A model generated the notes under the pieces. The model was not told the origin of the DNA, did no database searches, and saw only the letters and a list, made by a program, of their open reading frames with translations. Below are positions 1 to 11,903 of a stretch of DNA of 64,000 nt, piece after piece. Origin of the DNA: Diphasiastrum complanatum (taxonomy: Eukaryota; Streptophyta; Lycopodiopsida; Lycopodiales; Lycopodiaceae); NCBI GenBank assembly GCA_029204225.1, contig CM055095.1:15406049-15470048 (forward strand), given 5' to 3'. Position numbers and translations under genes: made by a program. Numbering within the stretch: the first letter of the stretch is position 1; every line of letters begins with the position of its first letter.

Positions 1-2770
1 AAGTTATTAGACTCAACTAGTTTCAAATCTAGTATATTTTGTTGCACCAGTTAATGTTGACATTTTCTATCACATCATATAGCTCAAATATGCTATCTAT
101 CATTAAAGATAGTTGTATTTTTGGCCTTTATCACTCAAGATTGTCCATCGAGTGACGAAACCAATAGAATAGTGACTTTGAGACATTGAAATAGCTTGAT
201 TTTGGTAGCTATCCACTCGGAATAGCTCAAATTCGATGCCTAACGTGTGATTTTGGTGCTGATCACTCGACATGGCTGATCAAGAGATTAGACTCAACTA
301 GTTTCGAATCTAGTATTTTAAGATTCATCAACTTTGACCCCTTCTCGATGGGGTTTACCCCTATCACATGAAATAGCTCAAATTTGATGTCCATCATCAT
401 AGATAAGTTGATTTTGGACTTGAGATTTTACATTGGGCGATTGAATTAGCTTTAGGACATTTAAGTAGCTCAAGATAATTCAAATTTGACATCAATCACC
501 CATGTGATGATCTTGGATTCCAAGGGTACTATTTCTGGGATGATCTTGGACTTATACAACATTCCACTCTCTCCAACGTGCACTCTTTTGTCCATCACTT
601 TGTTTGACTCTTAGGATGATGGTCCTGTTGATATCCTACAAAGATGAGATGTACCTCATTGATAACCTATCCTATTCGTGTTGGATATATATGTCACAAT
701 CATAGTGCTTATCCATATCCACTTTGGCTAAGATTCCACTAATTTGCCACATCGTCATTGGTGGCTAGTGTTGACCTTCTAGATTCCTACAATCTAGGAG
801 ATAGCTCCTACAATGTAGAAGATTTGACATTTGACTCTTATGAAAAGTATATACAATGGATTTGAATTTAATACTTGATATTTCACATTGGGAGACCACT
901 CCTACGCATGTGATAGAACATTTTCTACCACTAGAATGGTGCCAAGTGGCATAGTACGTCTACTAAACTAGTTGTTGGCCAATTTAACCACTAGTTTCCA
1001 AATTAAATGAGATGTACAACCCATATGATCTATCTAAATGACTTAGGCATAGATTTCACATGTGGGAACAGGCTCCACACATGTCTATTGATTATAGGTA
1101 TAAGTCATTGTGGTATTTACAAGATTTGATCAAGTTAGCTTTTGCCAATTTTAACACTCCTCCTCAAAACTAACTTGATAAAAGCATGATGATAATTGAT
1201 TCCTTCCAAATTCCATGTAGATGCTTGACTTTGAGGCATTCTCTTTCTTGATGTGCATGCTCCTCCTTGATGGAAATCCGAGACCTCCATGTCTCATGAT
1301 GATCACTACAAACATGATCATACAATGTGCACTTACTCATCAATATTACTTGTGCTAGAAACATAAGTCCAAAAATCACCACAACTTGGCATGATTTTTC
1401 TAATATTGAAATCAAAAAGTATTTCCATCTCAATAAGGCTAACTACTTGCTTATGGATCTAACTACCTGCTTATTGATCTTATTGAAAAACTCAAACATC
1501 TTACTTTTGGAATCCAAAAGTGCCTCTTTTTCACAAGTATCTAATGGAGGTGCATTAATGTATGAATCTTTTATTGATAATTACTCTAGATAGATCTAGT
1601 AGAAGAGTTAGCAAATGCTTGCGAGCCTTTGAGAGTCTACAAGTCTCACAACTCTTTCCACACTTTGAAAATGCTTTTGGAAGGCCGAGTGCAAGCGCCT
1701 TTGTGCATAGGATCTCCATTGATTTGAAGTTGGGGTGGTCGACCTCTTATGACAAAGTTCCACTTGTGTAAGCTCCTCCTTAACCATGTTCACACTTCCA
1801 AGAAACACATTAGCATCAAGCTTGAATAGCCTCCCTTGCTTGAATCCGTTTATTGAATGCAAGTGTCATTCATCATAATAGAGCAAACACCTTCCTTAAA
1901 ATGAACATCTAAACCACTATCCATTAGTTGCCCAACACTAAGCAAGCTCCTAGTAGGATTAGAAGCAATCGCACTTCCCCGGCCCTCGGCATCTCAGTGA
2001 CAAAAACGGTTGGACGACTTTCTCCTGCCGGATTTTCTTCTTGGACTTCCATCATGTAGTACATTTAGATTGATTGTTTTTTATCACTTATGGATGGAAT
2101 TGACCCCTATCATGCGATATTGCTCAAAATTATTGTCTATCACTTGAGATAAGGCATTGAGTGATCAAGTTAGAGTAATTTTGAGTTTATGACATTCATG
2201 TAACTTTGAATGTAGTGCTTACATGTGAGACAACTCAATTTTGGTCCTAATTACTTGTCATTGTTCTTTGAGTGATCATAATTGACCAACATCACATCAG
2301 ATAGCTCAAACTTGGTGTCCATCAATGTAAATAGCCCCATTTTGGTGTCTCTATCACTCGGAAAAGTCAAAATTTGCTACCTAACATATGATTTTGTTGC
2401 TTATTACTTGACATGGCTCTATCAAGTGACTAGACTCAACAAGTAGTATATTAAGACAACTCAAGTTCAACCCCTTGTCAAACTCCTATTACATGTGATA
2501 ACTTAAATTTTATGTCTGCGTGGTTTTGTTGCTTATCACCCGACACGACTCATCAAGTGATCGGACTCAACCAATCCCAAGTCTAGTATATTAAGATAGC
2601 TCAAGCTTGACCCATTTTCAACGAAATTGACTCATATCACATGAGATAACTAAAATTTGATGTGCATCTTTTGGAATAGCTCACTTTTCCTGAATATCTT
2701 GGTCTTTATCACTTGACATAGAAGTTCGAGTGACTGAACTTGATCAATCTATGATTTGGAACAATCAATT
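1..2770. repeat. Degenerate dispersed/tandem repeat
   Basis: A phrase built around GACTCAAC followed by TCTAGTAT(A)TTAAG recurs at about 10, 291, 2433 and 2562. Between the copies there are recurring phrases such as ATAGCTCAAA, 'ttttggtgc' and 'atcactcgacatggct'. This is a diverged repeat with uneven spacing (about 130-280 bases within each cluster), split by a copia fragment. No gene is visible in 1-1150 or 2060-2770. Confidence 0.55.
1580..1990 (-). pseudogene. Ty1/copia fragment: end of protease and GAG-pre-integrase zinc domain
   Basis: Read on the minus strand, 1880-1965 encodes a segment containing LLSVGQLMDSGLDVHF, the characteristic link between copia protease and integrase. After one frameshift near 1730 it continues with an HKR...PNFKSM...GLPK...CETCRLSKA pattern, the HHCC zinc-binding head of copia integrase. 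No catalytic integrase core or reverse transcriptase adjoins it, so this is a short remnant. The neighbouring 1150-1580 has no domain I can name. Confidence 0.72.
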
Positions 2771-4199
2771 TTGGCCCCTGGTAGATTGAATCTAGTCCTT
2801 GGGCAGGATGATTACTCTGCTGCTTGGAAGGACAAGAGCAATAGTGATTTTAAGAAGAAATTATGACAGCAAAGATGTAATACATGAGCATGAGCACTTC
2901 AACAGATGGACATTGCAAATGCTCGATTTTTCCTTGTCCCCCATCACCATCTCAAGAACCCATTTCACGCTCTCAATGATCCTCTAAAATCAAAATCCGA
3001 CCGTGATACAATCAATTAGTCTTGGCGATCCTCTCAACATTGTCGGTAGCACCTCTGCACAAGACCACAGCCCAAGATTCCACAAACAAAGATGCTTGAT
3101 CCATTCCTCAACGTTAGCAATCATCTAACAATGTTTGCCGAGCTGCTGCTAGCTATTTCCTTTCCATCCACTAAATTCAAAGTCGGAAAAACACCCCACC
3201 ACTTTCCTTGCGCTCTTGTCAATTGCTCCCATCTCCATCCATCAACAATCCCTTCACAAAAAAACCCACCTCCAATCCCTCCTCGGATCCCACCCACAAA
3301 GATTTCAGATCTCTTCTATCCTTAATCTTCCTTCAACTGCCTTTAACCGCACAACACACAACCATTTTCCTTGAAATCTATCAGCTCCTTGGTACCATAC
3401 TTCGTGGAAGTAGTAGTATATCTAGCATCCCTCAGTGTATTACAAGGAAGAAGAAAGAAGATTGCGACCATCTTAACACATGTTTTTTTATTTTTAAGAA
3501 AACGTTCCAACCCACAGTACGTTCTGACCCAAAAGGGTCGGAACGGGTTTCTAAGGGACACATATATAACAAATTAATTAAGACTTTATAAACTAAATAA
3601 TGTCCACAACTTATATGCGACATCAAACCACATTTATCATTTGTCATTTTTTATAAATCACAACAAAATTTTAAACACATTGTCATTTTGTACCAACCAT
3701 ATCAAATCATTTACTTGTCTTATATCAAATCAGAATATAATCAATACTCATTTGCCCTTTTTAAGAAATCATCAAAATTTTCAAAAAAAGCATGGTCCTC
3801 TTGTACCCAAAATATGTCATATCAATCACATGCTTTTGTCCTTAAAAATTCATGCCTAAAAATATGTCATATTACTCACATGCTTTTGTCCTCAATTTTT
3901 TTATTATAAAATAACAGTCATATCAATGTTTTAGTTCCATAATTTGTCTTTTTGACAAACCACTCACTACATGACACCTTTCAGGCCGTGGTCACGTATT
4001 ATCAAGCAAAAAAACAATTGTGTGGCACTTCCACACATGGCACAAAAATGCGTGGCAGAGCCACGCGACACTTGAAATCTGAAAAGTGTATAAAAATGAT
4101 GCCCTCATTCAATATTTCTTCACGCTTTCTTGTGGATTTCTTGAGGCTCACTATCACTCTCAAGCTCTCACACTCTCACTCTCAAGCTCTCAATCTCTC

Positions 4200-4200
<1 letters not shown>
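2771..4200. other. Region without recognisable gene
   Basis: The short open frames here are not supported by homology that I recognise. A small imperfect hairpin lies at 3521-3544 (arms GTTCTGACCC and GGGTCGGAAC around AAAA, one mismatch). The stretch is AT-rich. Confidence 0.5.
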
Positions 4201-4556
<356 letters not shown>

Positions 4557-4755
4557 CTTCTCACTCTCCAATCTCCAATCTCTTTTTCTCTCTCACACAC
4601 TCTCATATCTCCTTTTCATTTTTCACACATTTAAAAGTTTGATTCTCTTTCTCACTCTCTCACATATCTCACACACACACGCACACTTTCTCATTTTTCA
4701 CATTTGATATCTTTCCAAGTTCTTTTCACAACTTCATATCTTTCTCTCAATAGTC

Positions 4756-5598
4756 ATGTCTACTAGCGGTAGTGGAGCATCAAGGAGGAGGCCAAGATCC
4801 TCTTCCGGTGGAAGAGGACAAGCCTCGAGATCGAATTCCGATTCAGTGCGAGATTTTTATACTATGCTATCTCCCGAGGAAAGGCAAAGGATGAAAGCCC
4901 TTTGTCTTTCCGAAGGAGAATCCGATCAACAAGATCATGGATTCGTTTCGACGGAGATGCCGTCGGAAGAATCCACGAATGTTTTCTATGACCCTGATGA
5001 GGAAGGTTCCATCATCATGGACCTTACTCTTAAATACTTTGGTCACGATTTGTTTAACCCTTGGGAGCAACAAAACCAAGGGGACAAAGACAAGATGCTT
5101 GATATATTGTACCGTGAGTTTTCACAACCAAATCAATTTAATGACAAATGGGCGAAGACGAGTATGTGTACACATATTCGTCATAAGCGCCAATCATTAA
5201 GACGATTATGTAGTAAAGGCAAGAAGAGGCCGGGATGGGTGTCTAAAAAAGATTGGGAAAAAGTTATTTATTAATCCAAGCATCCTAATATCGAGCACTT
5301 TAGGCAACAAAGAGAGGCAACAAAATCAAGGCTTAATCTTTTAGGCCAATCTCACCTTGGATCGGGAGACGAGGCTAATATGCACGCCCAATTTGTAAGC
5401 AATTCTCTTTTAGTTAATTGCATTTCATGTATTTTTTGTTTATCAATCATTTTTGTTTTTTTTCTGATCATTCGATTTGTGTTGATGTAGGTTGAAGATT
5501 ATGGGCGCAAGTATACAAATGTCGAGTACAATATTGGATATCGCCAAGGCTATAGTGCCTTGGTTGATCATCTTGTGGCACAAGGCGTACATCCAAGA
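4756..5598 (+). pseudogene. Transposon-type protein, possibly plant Transposase_24-like, broken
   Basis: The start at 4756 follows a CT-rich leader. The protein begins with a Ser/Gly/Arg-rich tail and continues with an acidic middle (DPDEEGS). The basic end around KRPGWVSKKDWEKV resembles plant Transposase_24-type ORFs captured in CACTA elements. A TAA at 5272-5274 interrupts the frame, which then continues in the same frame (SKHPNIEHFRQQREATKSRL) to a good GTAAGC donor after 5394. A candidate second exon runs 5491-5598 (VEDYGRKYTNVEY...). Downstream sequence is replaced by a copia element. The family call is an inference; the frame continuity across the stop is seen directly. Confidence 0.45.
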
Positions 5599-5879
5599 GT
5601 AAATTTTTGCTACATAATTTGTATTTCTCATATTTTTATATTCTGTTTGCCATCGAGTACATAACCTTCAAGTTGGATCATGTAAATATCTTCTTCAATC
5701 TCCATTGTCATATCGAAATCAGGAGTGATAGTTCAATTGTTGGAACCTTACCCTTACCCTTGAGGTCTTAAAACTAACCCTCATTAAAAAAAAAAAAAAC
5801 TATACATCTTATAGTTCTTGTCTGAAGAGGCAACCAATGAAAATGGATTTGATATTGTGGGAGTCCAATTTATTTATGA

Positions 5880-7260
5880 TATACTCTGGTATCTATGCAT
5901 AGGCAATACATCCAAATACTCTGAGGTTAGATAATGAAGGTTTAGAGCCTGTCCAAACTTCATAAGGTGTTTTGTATGAGAGCCCTTTAGTCAGATATAT
6001 GTTTTGAATATAAGCTACAATAGAAACAACTTCAGCCCAAGTATACTTAGGCAGTGTCACATGAGCAAGCATACGCATAACCGCTTCGACTAAGGTTAGA
6101 TTCTTTCTCTCAACAAGTCCATTTGATTGAGGTAAATAAGGAGTGATGAATTGTTGCTCTCAAGCCTAGCATGTAAAGTACTTCCTTGATCGTCTTGCTT
6201 TTGCCATCAGGTAGCTAGATGGAAACAATGCCCATGCCTCTGATCTTGCACAAGTCACCATTTGCTTGCAAAACTGATATTCCAGTATTTAAATCCTTCA
6301 GACTACTGAACCAATCCTTGTTACCTATCATGTGTCTAGTGGCTCCCAAACCAATGTACCAAGCATGAACTTCTTGATTAGATGACAATGCTGATATAAA
6401 GATATTAGAATCTTCAACTTTACCTTTATCAACAAGGTTGTGTGCTTTGGATTTCCCTTGCCTAATTCCACTAGATATTTACGACATTCACTTTTCCAAT
6501 GGCCCTTTTTGTTACAAAAAAAACATTTGTCCTTCTTCTTGCTCTTACTGGATGATTCCTTATTCTCTTGGGCCTTGGCATACTATTGTTTGGACTTTTC
6601 TTAGCCTTGCCCTTGTTGTGTTTTTGGCATGCCGCAAGTGCTTGATCATCAACGTTTTGACATCAAGCTTTCACCATTTTCTGTCTTTGCTCCTCCTACA
6701 TCAAGATCCTTGTAAATTCATCAAAAGTTGGTAGTCTTTCCCTTGATGCTATCCCACTCACAAACATCTGATAGAGCTCTGCAATGCTGCATAATGCATT
6801 GTGCACGAGCTCTACATCACGTATGTGCTTGCCAATAGAGTGCAGATCATCCATCTGTCTTGATTCTGGTCATATAAGTTTGAATGTGCTCCCCTTGGTC
6901 CATTCGGACACTATTCAACTTTGACTACAAAAACATAATCCTTGATCGATTCGATGTCTCAAAATGCTCCTTCAATACATCCCATGCTATCTTGGTGTAA
7001 CTACATCTCTAATGTGGGTAATGATGTGGTCTTTTACTAACAAGTTGATGAAGGTCAATGCTCTCCTTGCCTTGATGTCGAAGACCCTGATGTCCGCTTC
7101 ATTTGGCAGTCTTCGCTCATCACCTGTGAGAACATCCCATAGTTCATTCTATATCATAATATTTTTCATTTTGAGTTTCCATACCGCATAGTTGGAAATA
7201 CCGTCCAATTTGTTATTTTCAATCAAAATGGACTCTCCCATGTTCGCCATCTCAAAACTG
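5880..7260 (-). mobile_element. Ty1/copia element remnant: gag, zinc knuckle, protease, integrase tail
   Basis: Reading from right to left on the minus strand: a UBN2-type Gag beginning near 7250 (MANMGESILIENNKLDG...), then ALTFINLLVKDHIITHI near 7050. A complete CCHC knuckle, CFFCNKKGHWKSEC, lies at 6484-6525. A protease-like segment (AWYIGLGATRHM, 6300-6370) follows, and finally the integrase C-terminal part at 5893-6120 ending in LRVFGCIAYA. The integrase core is deleted between 6120 and 6240, and several stops are present. Reverse transcriptase and LTRs are not visible. It interrupts the downstream part of the ORF that begins at 4756. Confidence 0.85.
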
Positions 7261-7269
7261 CTTTGAAAC

Positions 7270-8200
7270 TGCAACCATAGGCCAAAAATTGTGTTTTGAG
7301 CACAATGGCGATGTTAGAAACTTTTTTTAATGACCTGCTAAAATTTCACACCAAGCCCCCTAGTTGCTTAGGTGGCAATTCGAAAGCCAAGTTGGTTTCT
7401 AGGCATGAAATGCCTTTTGTCTCACATCCTTGACTACTTGCTCTCTAAAAGGGGCAAAAGAGATTTGGCATCCATTGAGTGATTTCTCCATGGTAATCAC
7501 TCTATTTTGTGGTACCGTACTTGTAGGCACAGTCCGGGTGTCCTTCATTTGAGTTCGTAGCCTTTCATTTGGTCTAAAATGGTTAAAGGAGGTGAAAATA
7601 AGGGCCTTTCTACAAAATGAACTGTTTCTTCCCTTTGAAAAAACTTCAACTTTCGTGAATTTTCTGACCTTGGTCCCTTTCAAGACAAATATTTTTAAGG
7701 AAAATGAAGGCCAATATGCACTTTAGTGTCCTTCGTGTTGGAGTTTAATCTTACTCCTACTCATCCTAACTGCCCTCCTTCATTCTAAGTGAATCACTCT
7801 CAAAAGGATCTGCAGAAATGAATTGTTTTTCAAAGATCCGTTAACTCTGCAAGTATCTATCTCAACAATACTTTTATCATATGTTTATCAGCAGGCAAAA
7901 TCTCGACAAACCCAACAAAGTTCTCTATTTCACTTTCAGGCCATTCTGAACACAAAAGTATTTTGCGAAAAATGCAACAATGTGTTCAGTTCATATTTTG
8001 GTCCATTTCAAACACTTTAAAAAATGCGACACTTTTCCCGAAGTATGTGAAAAAGCGACAATGTGTTCAGTTTAGATTTCGGTCCATTTTGGACACTTCC
8101 ATTATTGCGACACTTTCTCCAAAAAATATGACACTCTACAGATTCACACAAGATTTTAAATACAGACTATGAACGTCTTCACGCTCCAATAACAACGCAA
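7270..8200. other. No gene recognised; holds an imperfect ~80-bp tandem repeat
   Basis: Two imperfect units of about 80 bases lie at about 7966-8050 and 8051-8131. They share caatgtgttcagtt..., ggtccattt and gcgacacttt. Nothing else is recognisable. Confidence 0.5.
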
Positions 8201-8354
8201 TTGTAAAGTTAGAATAGCACAAGATCATCCAGCTGCTATATAAGTAAATGAGCATTGTAGATACGAGCATGACGATGCTCGAGTGATTGATATAGAATAC
8301 GACATAGATCAAACGACCAAAACTGGTCTTCTAGTAGCTGACTCCTTCTAATAT

Positions 8355-8382
8355 AGATATATATATATATATATATATATAT
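8355..8382. repeat. (TA)n microsatellite
   Basis: This is a run of about 14 TA units. Confidence 0.9.
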
Positions 8383-8849
8383 TCAGGACTATAGCAATTG
8401 ATTCGTTTCTGTAAGTAAGATCACGTGCTTATCAGCGCAATTGTATTGTGATCTGATCGTTGTTATTACAACATTAGTATATAGATTCATTATTGTTCTA
8501 CCTCACTGCATTCGGTTGAATGTTAATTAACTCTCACTCTTCTTCCGTAAGTATCATAAATGAAGAAATGCATGGCTGTCATTGACGCCTAATCGTTCTT
8601 ACATTTCTTTATATCAGAATATCAGTATTAGAGAATTGCATGGTTGTCTCAGACGCCTAATTGTTTTCTTGCAATATCTTTTTATGGTAGTCTAAGACTC
8701 CTACATTGATACTCTTAATCAACACAATCAAAACAGCTCTATAATATCCATTCTCCAAGTAATCCAGTATTTCATAGTTTTTATCTCGTTGGTGTGAGCG
8801 AACCACAGACCTCATCCACAAATTGATATCAGCCTATCTATCAAAGACA

Positions 8850-10425
8850 AATCCATGGCTCTATACACCAAGAAGAAAGACTACTCCAAGGGCAAGAATC
8901 AAGTGCAGCAACAATAGTAGAAGCCTCATACTCAAGGTGAGAATAGTGGATCATGAAAGAAGCTTTTCTGCACATATTGCAAGAGAGCCAATCAGGACAT
9001 CAGGGAGTGTCGTATCCAGATTTACAATGAGACGAAGAAGCAACAATAGCAACAGCCAGACTCCTCCAACATGGCGGAATTCAAAGAGCAAGATACACAT
9101 TTGTTAATGGCTTACAACAACAACAAATAAGACTATGATAGCTGGTACCTGGACATCGACGCTACCCAACACATGACCTCTCGCAAGGAATGGTTTACCA
9201 AGTATGCAGCTTACAACAGAGATCAATTCATCTACCTCGGAGATTCAAACACCATACGCATGGAAGGGCAAAGGAACAATGAAGATCACTTTCAACAAAG
9301 ATCTTTCTATTTGTGTTCCCAATGTCCTTCACGTTCCTCAGCTGTCAAGGAATCTGTTATCAGTCTCTAAGATAATTGATGAGGTCTACACTGTTACTTT
9401 CTCATCTGAGTAGTGTACAATATTCAAGGAAGATACTACTCTGACTACATGCACTAGAGTCGGAAGTCTTTATGTACTCTCTAATTTAGTTGCATTAGCT
9501 AGTATCTCTAATGAAAATGTAAACGATAATGCTATTTTGTGGCATAGTCGATTTGGACACGTGAATACAAGATCACTTTCCTATATGCGTTGTAATAACT
9601 TTCCTATATGATGGATTGAATTTCTCTTCTTCATTAGATAGGAAATCTTTCTTTTGTGAATCATGCGTCTATGGCAAACACTCTAGAAGCAAGTTTCCCA
9701 AATCACATTACATCAAAACAAAGCATGTATTGGATCTTGTACATAGCGATCTTTGTGGTCCAATGCCAACTCCATCCTTAGGAGATGCAATCTATTTTAT
9801 CACTTTCATAGATGATTATTCTAGATGGTCTACAGTCATGTTCATTAAGCACAAATATGAAGCCTTTGAATGCTTCAAGAGATTCAAGGCCATGGCTAAG
9901 ACACAAACGTCTACAAAAGTGAAGACACTCCGAACTGATGGTGGTGGCGAATACCTCTCTAATGAGATGTCCGACTACATGGCTGAACATGGCATTAGAA
10001 GACAGTTCACCACTTCCTATTCACCTCAACAAAATGGGATTGCAGAAAGGAAGAATCGGACTCTTCTCAACTCAGCCAGATCCATGCTACATCAAGCACA
10101 CCTACCTGCGAAGTTATGAGCAGAAGCTACTGCCACAACCTGTTACGTGCAGAACAGATCCAACACCAAAGCCGTCAACAACAAAACTCCTCATGAAGTT
10201 TGGCATGGGCACAAGCCTAGTGTCATCCATTTAAAATTCTTTGGTTGTATATGTTTTATTCACATTTCTAAACAGCTTAGGAAGAAGCTGGATCATAGGA
10301 CAAATAAATGTATTTTCATTGGCTATCCTGATGAACATAAAGCTTATAAAGTTTATGATCCATCCACCCTCTCCAAGCTTTCACCTCCTGTGAAGGACTT
10401 TCTCACTTCATTGCGGAGCTTGTGA
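8850..10425 (+). mobile_element. Ty1/copia pol fragment: Gag end, protease, integrase
   Basis: In order: a Gag tail with a knuckle-like CTYCKRANQDIREC near 8970-9010, whose histidine position is Gln; a protease-like segment (WYLDIDATQHMTS, about 9143), where the usual DSGA is changed to DIDA; a GAG-pre-integrase stretch (LWHSRFGHVNTRSLSYM, about 9540); and an integrase core at 9616-10119. The core shows the DDE positions in HSDLCGPM, RTDGGGEY and QQNGIAERKN. The integrase tail (10147-10425, FFGCICF...FIGYPDEHKAYKVYD) is in a different frame. Reverse transcriptase and RNase H are missing, and several stops break the polyprotein. Confidence 0.9.
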
Positions 10426-10463
10426 CAAGCTGTATCCACTGATCAGGCATGCAGGACTATCGG

Positions 10464-10475
10464 GCTCTGATACCA
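10464..10475 (-). other. Primer binding site (tRNA-iMet type)
   Basis: On the minus strand this reads TGGTATCAGAGC, immediately after the end of the LTR at 10476-10708. Confidence 0.85.
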
Positions 10476-10708
10476 TGTCGACAATCAGATAAGCACTATC
10501 AAGCATTCACCATAAGGAAGAGGAAGAACACAACATCACACTATTATACTGAAAATGTCTTGTATACAAAGAACCATGAAATAGAGAGAGAAAAACACCT
10601 AGGAGTTGACTGTCAAACTAGCCTATAGCTAATTACAGCTGGTAACAGCTGTCAACAGTAACGTAACTAATAAGCCATAATACTTAAGTTTATAATTGAT
10701 TTCTAACA
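10476..10708 (-). mobile_element. Copia-type LTR, 233 bp, minus orientation
   Basis: On the minus strand it begins TGTTAGAAATCAATTATAAA and ends GTCGACA next to a tRNA-Met primer binding site, so it is a 5' LTR facing left. The body to its left is plus-oriented copia sequence, so the parent element has been rearranged or cut. I found no partner LTR in the window. Confidence 0.75.
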
Positions 10709-10834
10709 TGATGAAGCCCTCAAGCTATGTCAGTTAGATGTTCTCTTCACTAGTCCAGTGAAGGAGGCATTACTAACATGCATTTGAAGTAAAGGCTAAT
10801 CAAAATGAGAAGCCAAATCAAAAGGCACTTAGAT

Positions 10835-11120
10835 TTAGCTATTGGAATGGTTTCTCAAAATCAATGCACTTTGTTTGACAACATCCCTTTCCCACAAGCC
10901 TTGCCTTATGCTTATGGATGGTTTCATCTTTATTAAATTTGATTCTAAACACTCATTTGCAACCAATCACATTATTGTCCAAAAGCAAATCAACCAACTT
11001 CTATGTATTATTCTCAAGAAATGCATTGTACTCAACAATCATTACATAATGACATTCCTTCAATTCTAAAGTTTCATTCCACTCTTGAAGTTTCTCCAAA
11101 GAGGAAAGAATAGAATGATC
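10835..11120 (-). pseudogene. Ty1/copia reverse transcriptase fragment
   Basis: Minus-strand translation gives VIGCK*VFRIKFNKDETIHK, then [17 protein letters not shown]. This is the N-terminal block of copia reverse transcriptase. A TGA replaces the conserved Trp after GCK. Nothing of the catalytic core follows. Confidence 0.85.
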
Positions 11121-11334
11121 TACCTTACTCGATTTTTTTCATGATATGTGAATTGATGGCTCCAACTGTAGCTTGGGTGGACCTCCTTGGAGTTGCTGGA
11201 GCTCTTTGCACTTGCTCCTCCTCTTCGTCAAGCTCCTCCTTATCTCAACGATCTCTTTGACAATGGACTTGTTTGTGGCTCAACTTTACATTATACTTTC
11301 GTCAAAGATCACATCTTTAGAAGATGTTCCATAC

Positions 11335-11432
11335 ATGAAAATGCCACATAGAAGATCGTATTAAGCACCATTCTCTCTAACTTATGAAAATGCCACATAG
11401 AAGATCGTATTAAGCACCATTCTCTCTAACTT
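11335..11432. repeat. 49-bp tandem duplication upstream of the STR12-like gene
   Basis: Two nearly identical 49-bp units begin at 11335 and 11384 (atgaaaatgccacatagaag...). They lie about 190-290 bases before the start codon, just upstream of the TATA box. Confidence 0.9.
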
Positions 11433-11534
11433 TTGTTGACTGCAACGGGCAAGGCATATGCTTTAATCCGAGCTTGTGTAATGACATATTATGAGCTTGC
11501 TTCTCACCTACTAATTGCATAACACACACTCTCT

Positions 11535-11544
11535 CTATATATAC
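11535..11544 (+). promoter_or_regulatory. Probable TATA box of the STR12-like gene
   Basis: CTATATATAC lies about 77-86 bases before the ATG at 11621, next to a CT-rich stretch typical of plant leaders. Confidence 0.6.
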
Positions 11545-11620
11545 ATGTGGCCCCTTTCCCCTTGTCTTTCTTTTTGGCTGCCATTGAGCCAAGGTCCTTC
11601 TCCTCCTTCGCTCTTTGGCT

Positions 11621-11903
11621 ATGATGCAAGCTTCTTCTCAAACCATGGGCGCTCCATCCCTTGCGCGCTCTTCGTCCCTCATCTTCATCAGAGCAGCACC
11701 TTCGCTCATGCGATCATCGCGTTTCTGCTCATCTGCCTCCTCTCTTTTTCTAACCGCTGCTGCTGCTTCGACTTGGGTTTCTGCTCTCAACTCAGCTAGT
11801 ACTAATTCTTCATTTTTGTCTTCAACACCCACTATCTTCGCTGCAGCGCTCCAGCCCTCTTGCAGTCATTATTGGCTGTCGCGCCAGGCGCGATCTCTAT
11901 GCG
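11621..11903 (+). CDS. STR12: STR12-like exon 1: transit peptide
   Basis: The exon runs from the ATG to GCG|GTAAGC. It encodes a Ser/Ala-rich stretch consistent with plastid import and ends one base into a codon. Confidence 0.85.

Noticed and set aside
3521-3544. Possible terminator-like hairpin
   Set aside because: This is a plant nuclear window; a lone 10-base imperfect stem with no neighbouring gene has no supported role.
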